Source: Paenibacillus sp. Root444D2 (GTDB lineage Bacteria > Bacillota > Bacilli > Paenibacillales > NBRC-103111). Taken from it: 64,000 bases of DNA. The position numbers and the translations under genes were made by a program. Under the pieces are notes generated by a model. The model saw only the letters and a list, made by a program, of their open reading frames with translations, had not been told where the DNA came from and ran no database searches. The stretch lies in the NCBI RefSeq assembly GCF_001426375.1, contig NZ_LMEO01000002.1, positions 101,136 through 165,135 of the forward strand. Reading direction: 5' to 3'. Numbering within the stretch: position 1 is the stretch's first letter; the number at the start of each line of letters is the position of its first letter. Shown one piece after another: positions 54,959 through 63,389 of the stretch.

Positions 54959-56053
54959 CTAACTCTCCCCTTTTAAAAGCTCAACAATTTGTCGGACTTG
55001 CTCTACCGTAACATCCTTACGGATTTCTACTTTGCCGATTTCCATCGGAATGATGTAGACCATTGTGCCTTCTTTGAATTTCTTATCGTGCATCATGGCG
55101 CTCATGATGCTATCCGTGTCCAAATGAGGCGGAATGCAGACAGGTAATCCATATTTCTCGAAGAGACCCTTCGTAACCGTATGGATATCCTCGGCATATC
55201 CGAACTGCTGAGCTAACTTAGCAGCACCCACCATGCCGATTGCAATTGCTTCACCATGCAGCAGTTCGCCATAACCAGCTACTGCTTCCAAGGCGTGACC
55301 AATCGTATGGCCGAGATTCAAGATGGCACGTAAATCATTCTCGCGCTCATCTTGGGATACAACGATAGATTTGACTTTACAACCTATGTAAAGCGCGTAA
55401 CTCAGCGCTTCCGGATCTAAGGCAAGCAGCTTCTCCGCATTGTCGTCGCACCACTTTGTGAAAACAGCATCCCAGATCAAGCCATGCTTGATCACTTCCG
55501 AGAGGCCCGCCTTCACCTGGCGGGGCGGCAATGTTAGAAGCAAGTCGATGTCGAAGAGAACGAGCTCGGGCTGGTGGAACGCCCCGATGATGTTCTTCGC
55601 CATCGGATGGTTGACCGCGACCTTGCCGCCGACAGAACTGTCGTGGGCAAGGATCGTTGTCGGGATCTGCACGAAGCGGATCCCGCGCATGAAGCTCGCC
55701 GCAGCGAAGCCGGCGAGATCACCGACCACGCCTCCTCCAAGGGCGACGATCGCAGAACTGCGATCGAGGCCCGCCTGGAGGGCGGCGGTGACTATTCCCT
55801 CAAGCTGCGCGAGGGATTTGGACGTTTCGCCTGCGGGCACGACGCAGGCCGTGGCGGCGAAGCCGCCCTCACGGAGCAGCGTCAAGACGCGCTCCAGGTG
55901 AAGCGCAGCCACCGATTCATCGGTGACTACGAGTAATGGCGATTTGCGGCTAAGCTTCGCCCGGTCAAACAGAGCCGTGATATCGTTAAGAATGCCTTGG
56001 CCGATATAAATAGGATAAGACCGTTCTCCAAGATCTACGGTGAGCTCTCTCAT
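54959..56053 (-). CDS. aroB: 3-dehydroquinate synthase
   Basis: An NAD- and metal-dependent enzyme of the shikimate pathway. VPAGETSKSL, IVALGGGVVGDLAGFAAASFMRG, TILAHDSSVGGKVAVNH, and NLGHTIGHALEA (metal histidines) are present. It has 364 residues. Its first third is more GC-rich than neighbouring genes. Confidence 0.96.
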   Translation of the reverse strand: MRELTVDLGERSYPIYIGQGILNDITALFDRAKLSRKSPLLVVTDESVAALHLERVLTLLREGGFAATACVVPAGETSKSLAQLEGIVTAALQAGLDRSSAIVALGGGVVGDLAGFAAASFMRGIRFVQIPTTILAHDSSVGGKVAVNHPMAKNIIGAFHQPELVLFDIDLLLTLPPRQVKAGLSEVIKHGLIWDAVFTKWCDDNAEKLLALDPEALSYALYIGCKVKSIVVSQDERENDLRAILNLGHTIGHALEAVAGYGELLHGEAIAIGMVGAAKLAQQFGYAEDIHTVTKGLFEKYGLPVCIPPHLDTDSIMSAMMHDKKFKEGTMVYIIPMEIGKVEIRKDVTVEQVRQIVELLKGES

Positions 56054-56054
56054 A

Positions 56055-57218
56055 TTAATAGCTCTCCACTTGGGCTAAGAAGTTGGTTAAGTTCGCACGA
56101 ATTTCCTCGATCGAATCGCCGCCGAATTTATCCAAGAAAGCATTCGCTACTTCCCAAGCAATCACATTCTCCATAATTACGCCTGCAGCCGGAACCGCGC
56201 AAGTATCCGAACGCTCTACTTGAGCTGAGATTACTTCCTTCGTATCAATATCAACGCTCTGCAGCGGCTTGTAGAGTGTCGAGATTGGTTTCATGACACC
56301 GCGCACGATAATTTGCTCACCAGTTGTCATTCCGCCTTCGAATCCGCCTGCGCGGTTCGTTCTGCGACTAAAGCCATCTTCTTGCGAGTATAGAATCTCG
56401 TCATGAACATTTGAACCTCTGCGCTCAGCAGCTTCAAAGCCGATTCCAAATTCAACACCTTTGAAGGCTTGAATGGAAAGAACCGCTTGCGCAATTTTAC
56501 CATCCAACTTACGATCCCATTGCACATGGCTGCCAAGTCCTACAGGAACGCCTTCAATAATAACTTCAACGATTCCACCAAGTGTATCGCCATCTTCCTT
56601 GGCTGCATCGATTGCCGCGATCATTTTGGCTTCAGCCTCTTTATCAACCACACGTACCGGAGATTCCTCCGTGATGCGAATAAGTTCATCGACTGGAAGC
56701 TCTTGACGCTGCACTTCAACATCACCGATACGAATGACTTGTCCTGCCACTTTAATGCCGAATTCAGCCAACAATTGGCGTGCTACAGCGCCTGTAGCTA
56801 CACGCATTGTTGTTTCACGTGCGCTTGAGCGCTCCAAAATGTTGCGCATATCTCTTTGATTATATTTAAGGCCGCCATTTAAATCCGCATGTCCAGGACG
56901 CGGACGGTTTAAACGACGTTTGCCTTCATTATCCTCTTCAACCGGCTCAATCCCCATTACCGTTGTCCAATGCTTCCAGTCGTTATTAACAACAACAAGC
57001 GCTATTGGAGCTCCTGTGGTTTTGCCATGGCGTACACCGCCTGCAATGGTTGCAGTATCTTTCTCAATCTGCATCCGACGACCGCGGCCGTAGCCTTTTT
57101 GACGTCTATGTAATTGGAAGTTCAAATCTTCAAAGTTTAGAGTTACATTACTTGGAAACCCTTCAATAATCGCAGTGAGCTGCGGGCCGTGCGTTTCACC
57201 TGCTGTTAAATATCTCAC
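56055..57218 (-). CDS. aroC: Chorismate synthase
   Basis: An FMN-dependent enzyme (AroF in B. subtilis naming) that makes chorismate. [49 protein letters not shown], and [17 protein letters not shown] are signatures; the C-terminal half has [16 protein letters not shown]. It is 387 residues long and is the first gene of the aromatic supraoperon, behind a strong promoter. Confidence 0.96.
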   Translation of the reverse strand: MRYLTAGETHGPQLTAIIEGFPSNVTLNFEDLNFQLHRRQKGYGRGRRMQIEKDTATIAGGVRHGKTTGAPIALVVVNNDWKHWTTVMGIEPVEEDNEGKRRLNRPRPGHADLNGGLKYNQRDMRNILERSSARETTMRVATGAVARQLLAEFGIKVAGQVIRIGDVEVQRQELPVDELIRITEESPVRVVDKEAEAKMIAAIDAAKEDGDTLGGIVEVIIEGVPVGLGSHVQWDRKLDGKIAQAVLSIQAFKGVEFGIGFEAAERRGSNVHDEILYSQEDGFSRRTNRAGGFEGGMTTGEQIIVRGVMKPISTLYKPLQSVDIDTKEVISAQVERSDTCAVPAAGVIMENVIAWEVANAFLDKFGGDSIEEIRANLTNFLAQVESY

Positions 57219-57332
57219 AATCTGTTACCCCCTATGAGTTTTGCGAAGCTTCACTAGCTTCGTAAGCATACACTTTTGAGTTATTGCTCTCGTTAAACAC
57301 TTTAGCGCTTTGACGCGCGATTATCTTTTGTC

Positions 57333-57361
57333 ATTATAGTATAGGTACTCGGGTTTGGCAA
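57333..57361 (-). promoter_or_regulatory. Sigma-A promoter of the aro-trp supraoperon
   Basis: TTGCCA (57361-57356) and a perfect TATAAT (57338-57333) are 17 bases apart, giving a start near 57326 and a ~100-base leader before aroC. Confidence 0.7.
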
Positions 57362-57372
57362 CAGCACAAACG

Positions 57373-57421
57373 CAAAAACACGCTTCGCACGTAAGGGAGA
57401 ATCCCCTTAGCGAGAGCGTGT
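57373..57421 (-). terminator. Terminator of the small HTH-like gene
   Basis: On the minus strand ACACGCT/AGCGTGT forms the outer stem and AAGGG/CCCTT the inner one, followed by TTTTTGCG. It separates the 54-residue protein gene from aroC, directly before the aro promoter. Confidence 0.75.
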
Positions 57422-57444
57422 CTACATCTAGTCATGAGCAAAGA

Positions 57445-57609
57445 TTACCCGTGCATAGGCTGCTTTTGGACGACTCTTGGGAGTTCGGAGAGCTGTGGAT
57501 CATTCATAAGACCCACGATTTGAGACGTATCGACTCCCAATATCTGCGCACATTCCTGAATGGAGATCATTCCCCTGCGATAAGCGGTAATCACTTTGCG
57601 TTTGTCCAT
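57445..57609 (-). CDS. 54-residue helix-turn-helix-like small protein
   Basis: A short gene with an excellent AGGAGG site 5 bases before ATG 57609. The product starts MDKRKVITAYRRGMISIQEC and continues AQILGVDTSQIVGLMNDPQ; the segment ISIQECAQILGVDTSQIVGL has the helix-turn-helix spacing (small residue, then Gly-Val turn). It ends in a short basic tail (VVQKQPMHG). I do not recognise the family. Its own terminator follows and an inverted repeat precedes its ribosome binding site. It may be an autoregulated DNA-binding protein (inference). Confidence 0.7.
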   Translation of the reverse strand: MDKRKVITAYRRGMISIQECAQILGVDTSQIVGLMNDPQLSELPRVVQKQPMHG

Positions 57610-57623
57610 AATTGCCTCCTAAG

Positions 57624-57645
57624 AGTTATTGCCTTAGCAATAACT
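57624..57645. repeat. Perfect inverted repeat before the small HTH-like gene
   Basis: AGTTATTGC and GCAATAACT, a 9-bp stem with a 4-base centre, lie 15 bases upstream of the start codon, abutting the ribosome binding site. With no T tract, an operator or a translation-control hairpin is more likely than a terminator. Confidence 0.6.
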
Positions 57646-57739
57646 TGCATCGTAAGCGTTACTAAGATTCGTAGCGTGAAATCTTGCATAATAAGCATAA
57701 GTTTCTGCTACATCTTAGTATTGGAATATATGGAAGATC

Positions 57740-58522
57740 TTATACACCCTTTTTGCGATAAAAGAAAGTATCCGCCGGTTCTAGATCATACTGCCCTGGG
57801 GAGAAAATTTGCTCTGTAGAACCAACGAACAACAACCCACCTGGTTTCAGTGCTTTAGAAAACTTCTGGTACAGGACATGTTTTGCTTCTTCCGTAAAAT
57901 AAATGATCACATTGCGGCAAACGATCAGATCATATCCCGTATCAAATGTATCGACAAGCAGGTTTTGCTTTTGAAATTTAATGGATTTTTTCAGATCGTC
58001 CGTAATATGATACATCATTTGCTCTTGTCGGAAATATTTCTTCGCGTACTTTTCAGGCACATCCCGTAATGAACGATCGAGGTAGATCGCTTTACGCGCT
58101 TTTTCCAGGGCGCCATCATCAATATCCGTCGCATGTAAATGAGCTTCATTCAGCGCTCCCTGTTCTGCCAAAATCATCGCTAGCGTATAAGGCTCTTCGC
58201 CTGTTGAACAAGCCGCACTCCATACTTTTAAGCGTCTGTTCTTCTTCAACATCTCGGGTACAAATTTCTGCTCAACGAGCTCCCAACGATTCGGATTCCT
58301 CCAAAATTCAGAGACATTAATCGTCATACGATCCAAAAATTCATAGAACAGCTCTTTATCCTTCATCATCGCATCAAAAAAAGCGACAAACGTATTATAA
58401 CCACGCTTCATCCGTAGAGTTGTTAGACGTCTTTTCATTTGCGCTTCTTTATAAAGAGCAAGATCAATGGACGTGTGGTCTTTTACTTTTTTTATGAATA
58501 ACAAAAAATCTTGGTCTTCCAT
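57740..58522 (-). CDS. cheR: Chemotaxis receptor methyltransferase CheR
   Basis: It methylates glutamates of chemoreceptors using SAM. The N-terminal helical domain (residues ~1-75) is followed by a Rossmann methyltransferase domain with VWSAACSTGEEPYTLAM, LHATDIDDGALEKAR, and DLIVCRNVIIYFTEE; GGLLFVGSTEQI is typical of CheR. ATG 58522 (GGTGGG upstream) gives 260 residues. It is isolated from other chemotaxis genes, between ndk and aro as in B. subtilis. Confidence 0.93.
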   Translation of the reverse strand: MEDQDFLLFIKKVKDHTSIDLALYKEAQMKRRLTTLRMKRGYNTFVAFFDAMMKDKELFYEFLDRMTINVSEFWRNPNRWELVEQKFVPEMLKKNRRLKVWSAACSTGEEPYTLAMILAEQGALNEAHLHATDIDDGALEKARKAIYLDRSLRDVPEKYAKKYFRQEQMMYHITDDLKKSIKFQKQNLLVDTFDTGYDLIVCRNVIIYFTEEAKHVLYQKFSKALKPGGLLFVGSTEQIFSPGQYDLEPADTFFYRKKGV

Positions 58523-58689
58523 GCTGTCCACCCACCTTGGTCAATTTCTGTTGATAAGAAAGTATACGTTTTATACTTTTGCTTCGCATCAACCTCGACA
58601 AACGAGCTTGTCCCTAGTGACGACGCAGTCGTTTATCCTGGAGTAACATACATTCTGTAAGCAAATAACAAAATCCTTTATAATACGAC

Positions 58690-58731
58690 AAAAAAAAGAA
58701 CCCGCATCCGTTATAGATGTCAGGTTCTTTG
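58690..58731 (-). terminator. Terminator of ndk
   Basis: AAAGAACCTGACATC and GATGCGGGTTCTTT pair around a short loop, followed by TTTTTT on the minus strand. The remaining gap to cheR (58523-58689) shows no clear open frame. Confidence 0.87.
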
Positions 58732-58742
58732 ATTTTTGTGAA

Positions 58743-59186
58743 CTAGATCCATTGTTGAATGACTTTATTGTATTCAAAAAGCTCGTCCGATTTAAAGAAA
58801 TTGCTAATTTCGCGCTCAGCGCTTTCAGGTGAATCCGAACCATGAATGAGATTTAAATGCGTATGTACCGCAAAGTCACCTCGTATTGTTCCCGGAGCGG
58901 CTTCAAGAGAATTCGTTTTCCCAATCATTGTTCGGGATAGGGCAATGACTTGTTCCCCTTGCCACACCATCGCGAATACGGGTCCGGACGTAATAAACGT
59001 CACAAGTCTCTCGAAAAAATCTTTGCCTTTATGCTCCGCATAGTGAAGTTCGGCTTGCTCCCTCGAGATAACAGTTAGCTTGCTGCCGATTAATTGAAAG
59101 CCCTTCTGTTCAAAGCGTTTTACAATTTCACCTACAAGGCCGCGTTGTACGCCATCCGGTTTAACCATCAAGAATGTTTTTTCCAT
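58743..59186 (-). CDS. ndk: Nucleoside diphosphate kinase
   Basis: It transfers gamma-phosphate between nucleotides through a phosphohistidine. [19 protein letters not shown] and [21 protein letters not shown] (active-site His in NLIHGSD; note the usual Asn-Ile-Ile-His is Asn-Leu-Ile-His) are present. It is 147 residues, the normal size, with AGGAGG-like sequence upstream. Confidence 0.93.
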   Translation of the reverse strand: MEKTFLMVKPDGVQRGLVGEIVKRFEQKGFQLIGSKLTVISREQAELHYAEHKGKDFFERLVTFITSGPVFAMVWQGEQVIALSRTMIGKTNSLEAAPGTIRGDFAVHTHLNLIHGSDSPESAEREISNFFKSDELFEYNKVIQQWI

Positions 59187-59311
59187 GTAAGGACTTCCTC
59201 CTTATAGTTTTCGCAAGAAAACTTGTGCATAAACTTATTCAACTTCAATCTATGTATTCTCCACTAGTTTACACTTTTTGGCAGCTTTTCTCAAATCAAA
59301 GAAACAATACA

Positions 59312-60289
59312 TTAATAAGAACGATTTCCAATAAAATGTGCAATTTCAATAAGATCTTTCTTGGCTTGTACATTCGGCAGCTTGTCCAGAGAGGCTATGG
59401 CCTTATCGAGATACTTCTGAGAAAGTATTTCTGCTTTATCTATGCCTTCACTGCCACGGATCATATCCAAGAATCGACTGACATCGGTTTGTCCATCCAG
59501 CTTATGTATACGGTCTAATTCAGACAAAATGAGCGGCTTCAAGGATGGATCCTGCATCGCGAGCAGGACAGGCAGTGTTATGTTTCCTTGTTTGACGTCG
59601 CTACCTGGCGGTTTACCGATTTGCTTTTCCGTACCGATTAAATCCAGAATATCATCTCGTATTTGAAACACCATACCTACGTTATAGCCAAAAGCATACA
59701 GCTTGCTGCTTATCCAGTCAGGTGCATCCGCCGCCATAGCCCCTAATTGGCATGAAATAGCAATTAACAGTGCCGTTTTACGTCTAATCCGTAATAAGTA
59801 ATCTCGAATTGTTTGCTCTGATTGGAAAAAGAAACGAATTTGTTCCATTTCCCCAATTGACATCTCTACGATGGCTTTAGACATAATTTGATGGACTGCC
59901 GGCTTATGAATTTGAGTAATGACACCTAAAGCTTTGGCAAAAATATAATCCCCCGTGAACATAGCAATCCGATTATCCCATTTGGATCGGACCGTCAATT
60001 GTCCTCGTCTTGTGTTTGCATCGTCAATCACATCATCATGAACAAGCGATGCCATATGAATGAGCTCGAGAGGTACCGCGACATGCTTCATCGTTTGGAG
60101 CTGGTAGCTCCCAAACTCGCCTGAAAGCAGAACAAAGACGGGGCGAATCCGCTTCCCTCCCGCTTTCAGTAAGTGCATAGAAGTTTCTCGAAGCATCGCA
60201 TGATCTGTATACACGCTTTCTTCGAGCTCTTTTTCGATTGCCGCTATATCCTTTTTCTTTCTTGTATAGATTTCCATTAGATTTTTCAT
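59312..60289 (-). CDS. hepT: Heptaprenyl diphosphate synthase component II
   Basis: A trans-prenyltransferase subunit that makes the menaquinone side chain. The first aspartate-rich motif is LVHDDVIDDA and the second is FQIRDDILDLIG; GGKRIRPVFVLLSG matches the IPP-binding region. It has 325 residues starting at ATG 60289, which overlaps the mqnA stop as ATGA. The partner subunit hepS is encoded at the other end of this cluster. Confidence 0.92.
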   Translation of the reverse strand: MKNLMEIYTRKKKDIAAIEKELEESVYTDHAMLRETSMHLLKAGGKRIRPVFVLLSGEFGSYQLQTMKHVAVPLELIHMASLVHDDVIDDANTRRGQLTVRSKWDNRIAMFTGDYIFAKALGVITQIHKPAVHQIMSKAIVEMSIGEMEQIRFFFQSEQTIRDYLLRIRRKTALLIAISCQLGAMAADAPDWISSKLYAFGYNVGMVFQIRDDILDLIGTEKQIGKPPGSDVKQGNITLPVLLAMQDPSLKPLILSELDRIHKLDGQTDVSRFLDMIRGSEGIDKAEILSQKYLDKAIASLDKLPNVQAKKDLIEIAHFIGNRSY

Positions 60290-61149
60290 TCTGTCACCCG
60301 TGCGTTCTTTTTCTCTGTCCATAACCCAATGCTTACCGGCTTCGGCAGGAAACCAAGCTCATAACAGTACTTGTAATACGTAGCTAGTCCTTCCCATTGT
60401 TCCGATGCAAAATCATAACATAGTGTATGAAAATAATGATGCCAATATTGAGATGTCCCACCTACTGTACTTTGTGCTTCGAGTATCATCTCTTCCGGAT
60501 TTTGGTGTGCCTGGGCTTTACTCGCCATGAAGGCTTCAAAAGCTGCAGCAACTAGTTCCGGATACTTCTCAGTTGTCTCTTTACGAATCGCCCATACAGC
60601 AAATGACATCCATTGTCCTGTCCATTTGGCCCATTCTTGCCCAAGATCCGTAATCATATACGTTTTATTGCGCCAACTCTCTTTAATCGCATCGTCTCCG
60701 ATCAATAAAGCCCCGTCTGCTTTTTCCATCATCTCTTCTAAATTGGGTTTCGCGTATTCATAAGTCGGATTCCCATTATAGAATTTTTGGAGAATGATTT
60801 TAAGTAAATTCACCGACGTAGCTGAGGTTGTTGGCAACACAATATGACCATTCGCAATTTCGCGTAACGGCTTTTCATGGAACAATAGAATGGAATTCAC
60901 TTCTCCATAGGCGCTAACGGAAAGATCCGGGTAAAGCACGTAATTTTCAAAGGATTCTCCATAAGCAAAGGAAGAAATGGGCCCCATATCGATGTTCCCA
61001 GCAGCCATTTCTTGATTAAGCGAAGTTGGTACTTGTTCAATAATGTCGACCTCTGAGCTATTCATAAGTTCAGGAAAGTAATAGTAGATCGGCCAAACGT
61101 TTGTATAATTAATCCGGCCAATTCGTATTTTAGGGTCTAGGTTGCTCAT
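60286..61149 (-). CDS. mqnA: Chorismate dehydratase (futalosine pathway)
   Basis: It dehydrates chorismate to 3-enolpyruvylbenzoate, the first committed step of the futalosine route to menaquinone. RIGRINYTNVWPIYYYFPEL, DMGPISSFAYG and LLIGDDAI are MqnA features of this periplasmic-binding-protein-like family. ATG 61149 has GGGGAGAT upstream and gives 287 residues. It overlaps the end of the ubiX-type gene by 20 bases. B. subtilis uses the classical men pathway instead, so this marks a different quinone route. Confidence 0.9.
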   Translation of the reverse strand: MSNLDPKIRIGRINYTNVWPIYYYFPELMNSSEVDIIEQVPTSLNQEMAAGNIDMGPISSFAYGESFENYVLYPDLSVSAYGEVNSILLFHEKPLREIANGHIVLPTTSATSVNLLKIILQKFYNGNPTYEYAKPNLEEMMEKADGALLIGDDAIKESWRNKTYMITDLGQEWAKWTGQWMSFAVWAIRKETTEKYPELVAAAFEAFMASKAQAHQNPEEMILEAQSTVGGTSQYWHHYFHTLCYDFASEQWEGLATYYKYCYELGFLPKPVSIGLWTEKKNARVTE

Positions 61150-61741
61150 TGTTATCTCCCCATCTTCGGTACAAGGAATGTTCAATGTCCATGCTATCCA
61201 GTACTTTACCCACCAAAAAATCGACCATCTCATCGATTGAGCGCGGACGATTATAAAAGGCCGGCATAGCCGGAAGCATGCGTACGCCTATTCTCGACAA
61301 GGTTAACATGTTCTCCAAATGTATGGCGTGTAATGGCGTTTCCCTTGGAACCAGGATTAATTTTCTTCCTTCTTTGAGCATCACATCCGCTGTTCGCTCC
61401 AATAAATTATCTGATGAACCGTGAGCGATCCCTGATAAAGTTCCCATTGAGCAAGGAATAACAACCATGCCCTTGGTCCGAAAAGATCCACTGGCCACGG
61501 TTGCTCCAATATCAGCTATTGGATGATAGTCAAAGGAACCTGCGCGTCCGCCGAAATGTTCCTGCAGCATTTCTTGGCGTTTGCCTGCGTTCCAATCCAA
61601 TTCATCATGCAGTACTCTCCAACCTGCATCCGTAACGATGAGATGCACGTTTAACCCTTGATCCAGCAGCACTTGGCTAAGCCTCACGCCATAGATAGCA
61701 CCACTAGCACCAGTGATTCCTACTACCCAGTTGCCGCTCAT
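61130..61741 (-). CDS. ubiX: UbiX-like flavin prenyltransferase
   Basis: It makes prenylated FMN for UbiD-type decarboxylases. VVGITGASGAIYGVRLSQVL, the phosphate-binding IPCSMGTLSGIAHGSSDNL and LVPRETPLHAIHLENML are family hallmarks. It has 203 residues. Within an mqn cluster it likely activates the UbiD-like decarboxylase of late menaquinone synthesis, which is not encoded here. Confidence 0.92.
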   Translation of the reverse strand: MSGNWVVGITGASGAIYGVRLSQVLLDQGLNVHLIVTDAGWRVLHDELDWNAGKRQEMLQEHFGGRAGSFDYHPIADIGATVASGSFRTKGMVVIPCSMGTLSGIAHGSSDNLLERTADVMLKEGRKLILVPRETPLHAIHLENMLTLSRIGVRMLPAMPAFYNRPRSIDEMVDFLVGKVLDSMDIEHSLYRRWGDNNEQPRP

Positions 61742-62613
61742 GAATGCTGACTCACTAACACATCAAGTAACGTAAAGGCAAACATCACTAAGCTCAATAC
61801 ACCGTTCATTGTGAAAAACGCTGTGTTTAATTTGGACAAGTCCTGCGGTGAAACAAGCCGATGTTCTTTATACAAAATAAAATAAGCGATAATGAGCCCA
61901 ATTAAATAGAACCAACTCAAATGTGTAATGAAAAACAAAGTGACTAAACCAACAGCTGTGAGTACATGCAGGACACGAGCCGTATTCAAGGCTGCCTTGA
62001 TCCCAAATCGGCTTGGCAAGGAATGCAGACCTTCATTCCGATCAAACTCGGCATCTTGGCAAGCATAAATCAGATCGAAACCAGCGCTCCAACATACTAC
62101 CGTCAAGTAAAAAATAATAGAAGACCATGTAAATTGACCGGTTACGGCAACCCAGCCCCCAAGCGGAGCTAACCCTAATGTCAAACCTAAGACAAAGTGG
62201 CAAGTCCATGTAAATCTTTTGGTGTACGAGTAAAAGACAAGAAAAAACACTGCAATAGGCAGCAGTTTCATGGATAAAGAGCTTAAATTAGAGGTTGCCC
62301 AGAAAAGCATTGCAAACGAAATAATAATATAAATAATAACCTGCTGAATGGAGATAAGCCCCGCGGGAATGGCTCGATTCTCCGTCCTTGGATTTCTTTT
62401 GTCAATGGCTTTATCAATCACACGATTCAAGGCCATCGCTGCCGTTCTCGCTCCAACCATAGCTAGTGTTATCCAACCGATCTGGGCCCAACTAGGCAGA
62501 TGTCCATTTAATACGACTGACCCTAGAATTGCTCCCATGAAAGCAAATGGCAATGCAAACACACTGTGCTCAAATTTAATCATTTCCAAAAAAATTTTTA
62601 ATTTAGTAAACAT
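61738..62613 (-). CDS. mqnP: UbiA-family prenyltransferase (MqnP-like)
   Basis: A membrane prenyltransferase of 291 residues with about eight helices. The two aspartate-rich motifs are NRVIDKAIDKRNPRT and DAEFDRNEGLHSLP. In this setting it should attach the polyprenyl tail to the futalosine-pathway naphthoate, the role of MqnP, rather than to 4-hydroxybenzoate. Its stop overlaps the ubiX start as ATGA. Confidence 0.88.
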   Translation of the reverse strand: MFTKLKIFLEMIKFEHSVFALPFAFMGAILGSVVLNGHLPSWAQIGWITLAMVGARTAAMALNRVIDKAIDKRNPRTENRAIPAGLISIQQVIIYIIISFAMLFWATSNLSSLSMKLLPIAVFFLVFYSYTKRFTWTCHFVLGLTLGLAPLGGWVAVTGQFTWSSIIFYLTVVCWSAGFDLIYACQDAEFDRNEGLHSLPSRFGIKAALNTARVLHVLTAVGLVTLFFITHLSWFYLIGLIIAYFILYKEHRLVSPQDLSKLNTAFFTMNGVLSLVMFAFTLLDVLVSQHS

Positions 62614-62620
62614 ATGCTGA

Positions 62621-63376
62621 CTACACTCCTGATTTCGTTTTCCCCTTGGTACCTATATGCAAGGCAGCAACCCCGCCTGTTAATGGGTAAGCCTGTACAT
62701 GTTCCAATCCTTGGTTCGTAAAAATAGCGGCTAACTGTTTATGGTCCGGAAAATGGATTAATGACTCCGGCAACCACTTGTACTGCTCGTACTTCTTTAC
62801 AATTAGCTTGCCCAAAAAAGGCAGAACACGTTGAAAATAAAAATAATAAATGGACTTGAATGGCTGCCAAGTTGGCTTAGAGAGCTCTAAAGACACAACT
62901 AGCCCTCCTGGCTTAACGACACGCTGCATTTCACGGATGACCTGCTCCAAATCGGGAACATTACGAAGAGCAAATCCGATGGTTGCGTAATCAAACGTAT
63001 TGTCGTCAAACGGAAGACTCATCGCATTACCTTGAATTAGCTCAATCTGCTGATCCAAGTGAAGCTGCTTGATTTTCTCAGCACCGTAATCCAGCATGTT
63101 TTGGCTAAAATCCAGACCAACCATCTTACCGCTTCCACTCGCCTGTGCAAGACTGATCGTCCAGTCGCATGTACCACAGCATAGGTCAATAGCAGTCTCT
63201 CCAGGCTTCACGTTCATCTTCTTCATTGTGAATTTACGCCATGCTTTATGCCTACGAAAGCTTAGGATACTGTTCATAAGATCATATTTGGGTGCAATAC
63301 TTTCAAAGACAGAGTGCACGAACTCTTCTTTGGTTTTGGTTGTATTCGTTTTGCTGTTTGTTTTTGTCATATTCAT
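62621..63376 (-). CDS. menG: Demethylmenaquinone methyltransferase
   Basis: A SAM-dependent C-methyltransferase (UbiE/MenG family) for the final step of menaquinone synthesis. FESIAPKYDLMNSILSFRRH, AIDLCCGTCDWTI, GLDFSQNML and DYATIGFALRNVPD are diagnostic. ATG 63376 has GAGGTGA 8 bases upstream and gives 251 residues; the N terminus is Lys/Thr/Asn-rich. It follows hepS by 13 bases. Confidence 0.94.
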   Translation of the reverse strand: MNMTKTNSKTNTTKTKEEFVHSVFESIAPKYDLMNSILSFRRHKAWRKFTMKKMNVKPGETAIDLCCGTCDWTISLAQASGSGKMVGLDFSQNMLDYGAEKIKQLHLDQQIELIQGNAMSLPFDDNTFDYATIGFALRNVPDLEQVIREMQRVVKPGGLVVSLELSKPTWQPFKSIYYFYFQRVLPFLGKLIVKKYEQYKWLPESLIHFPDHKQLAAIFTNQGLEHVQAYPLTGGVAALHIGTKGKTKSGV

Positions 63377-63389
63377 CTTGGCTGTCACC

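Noticed and set aside
55440-55901. 153-codon plus-strand frame opposite aroB
   Set aside because: A shadow frame in a GC-rich part of aroB; Arg/Ser/Pro-rich and unlike any family.
57355-57819. 154-codon plus-strand open frame next to aroC
   Set aside because: It runs antisense across a terminator, the HTH-like small gene and the end of cheR; no ribosome binding site and no recognisable domain.
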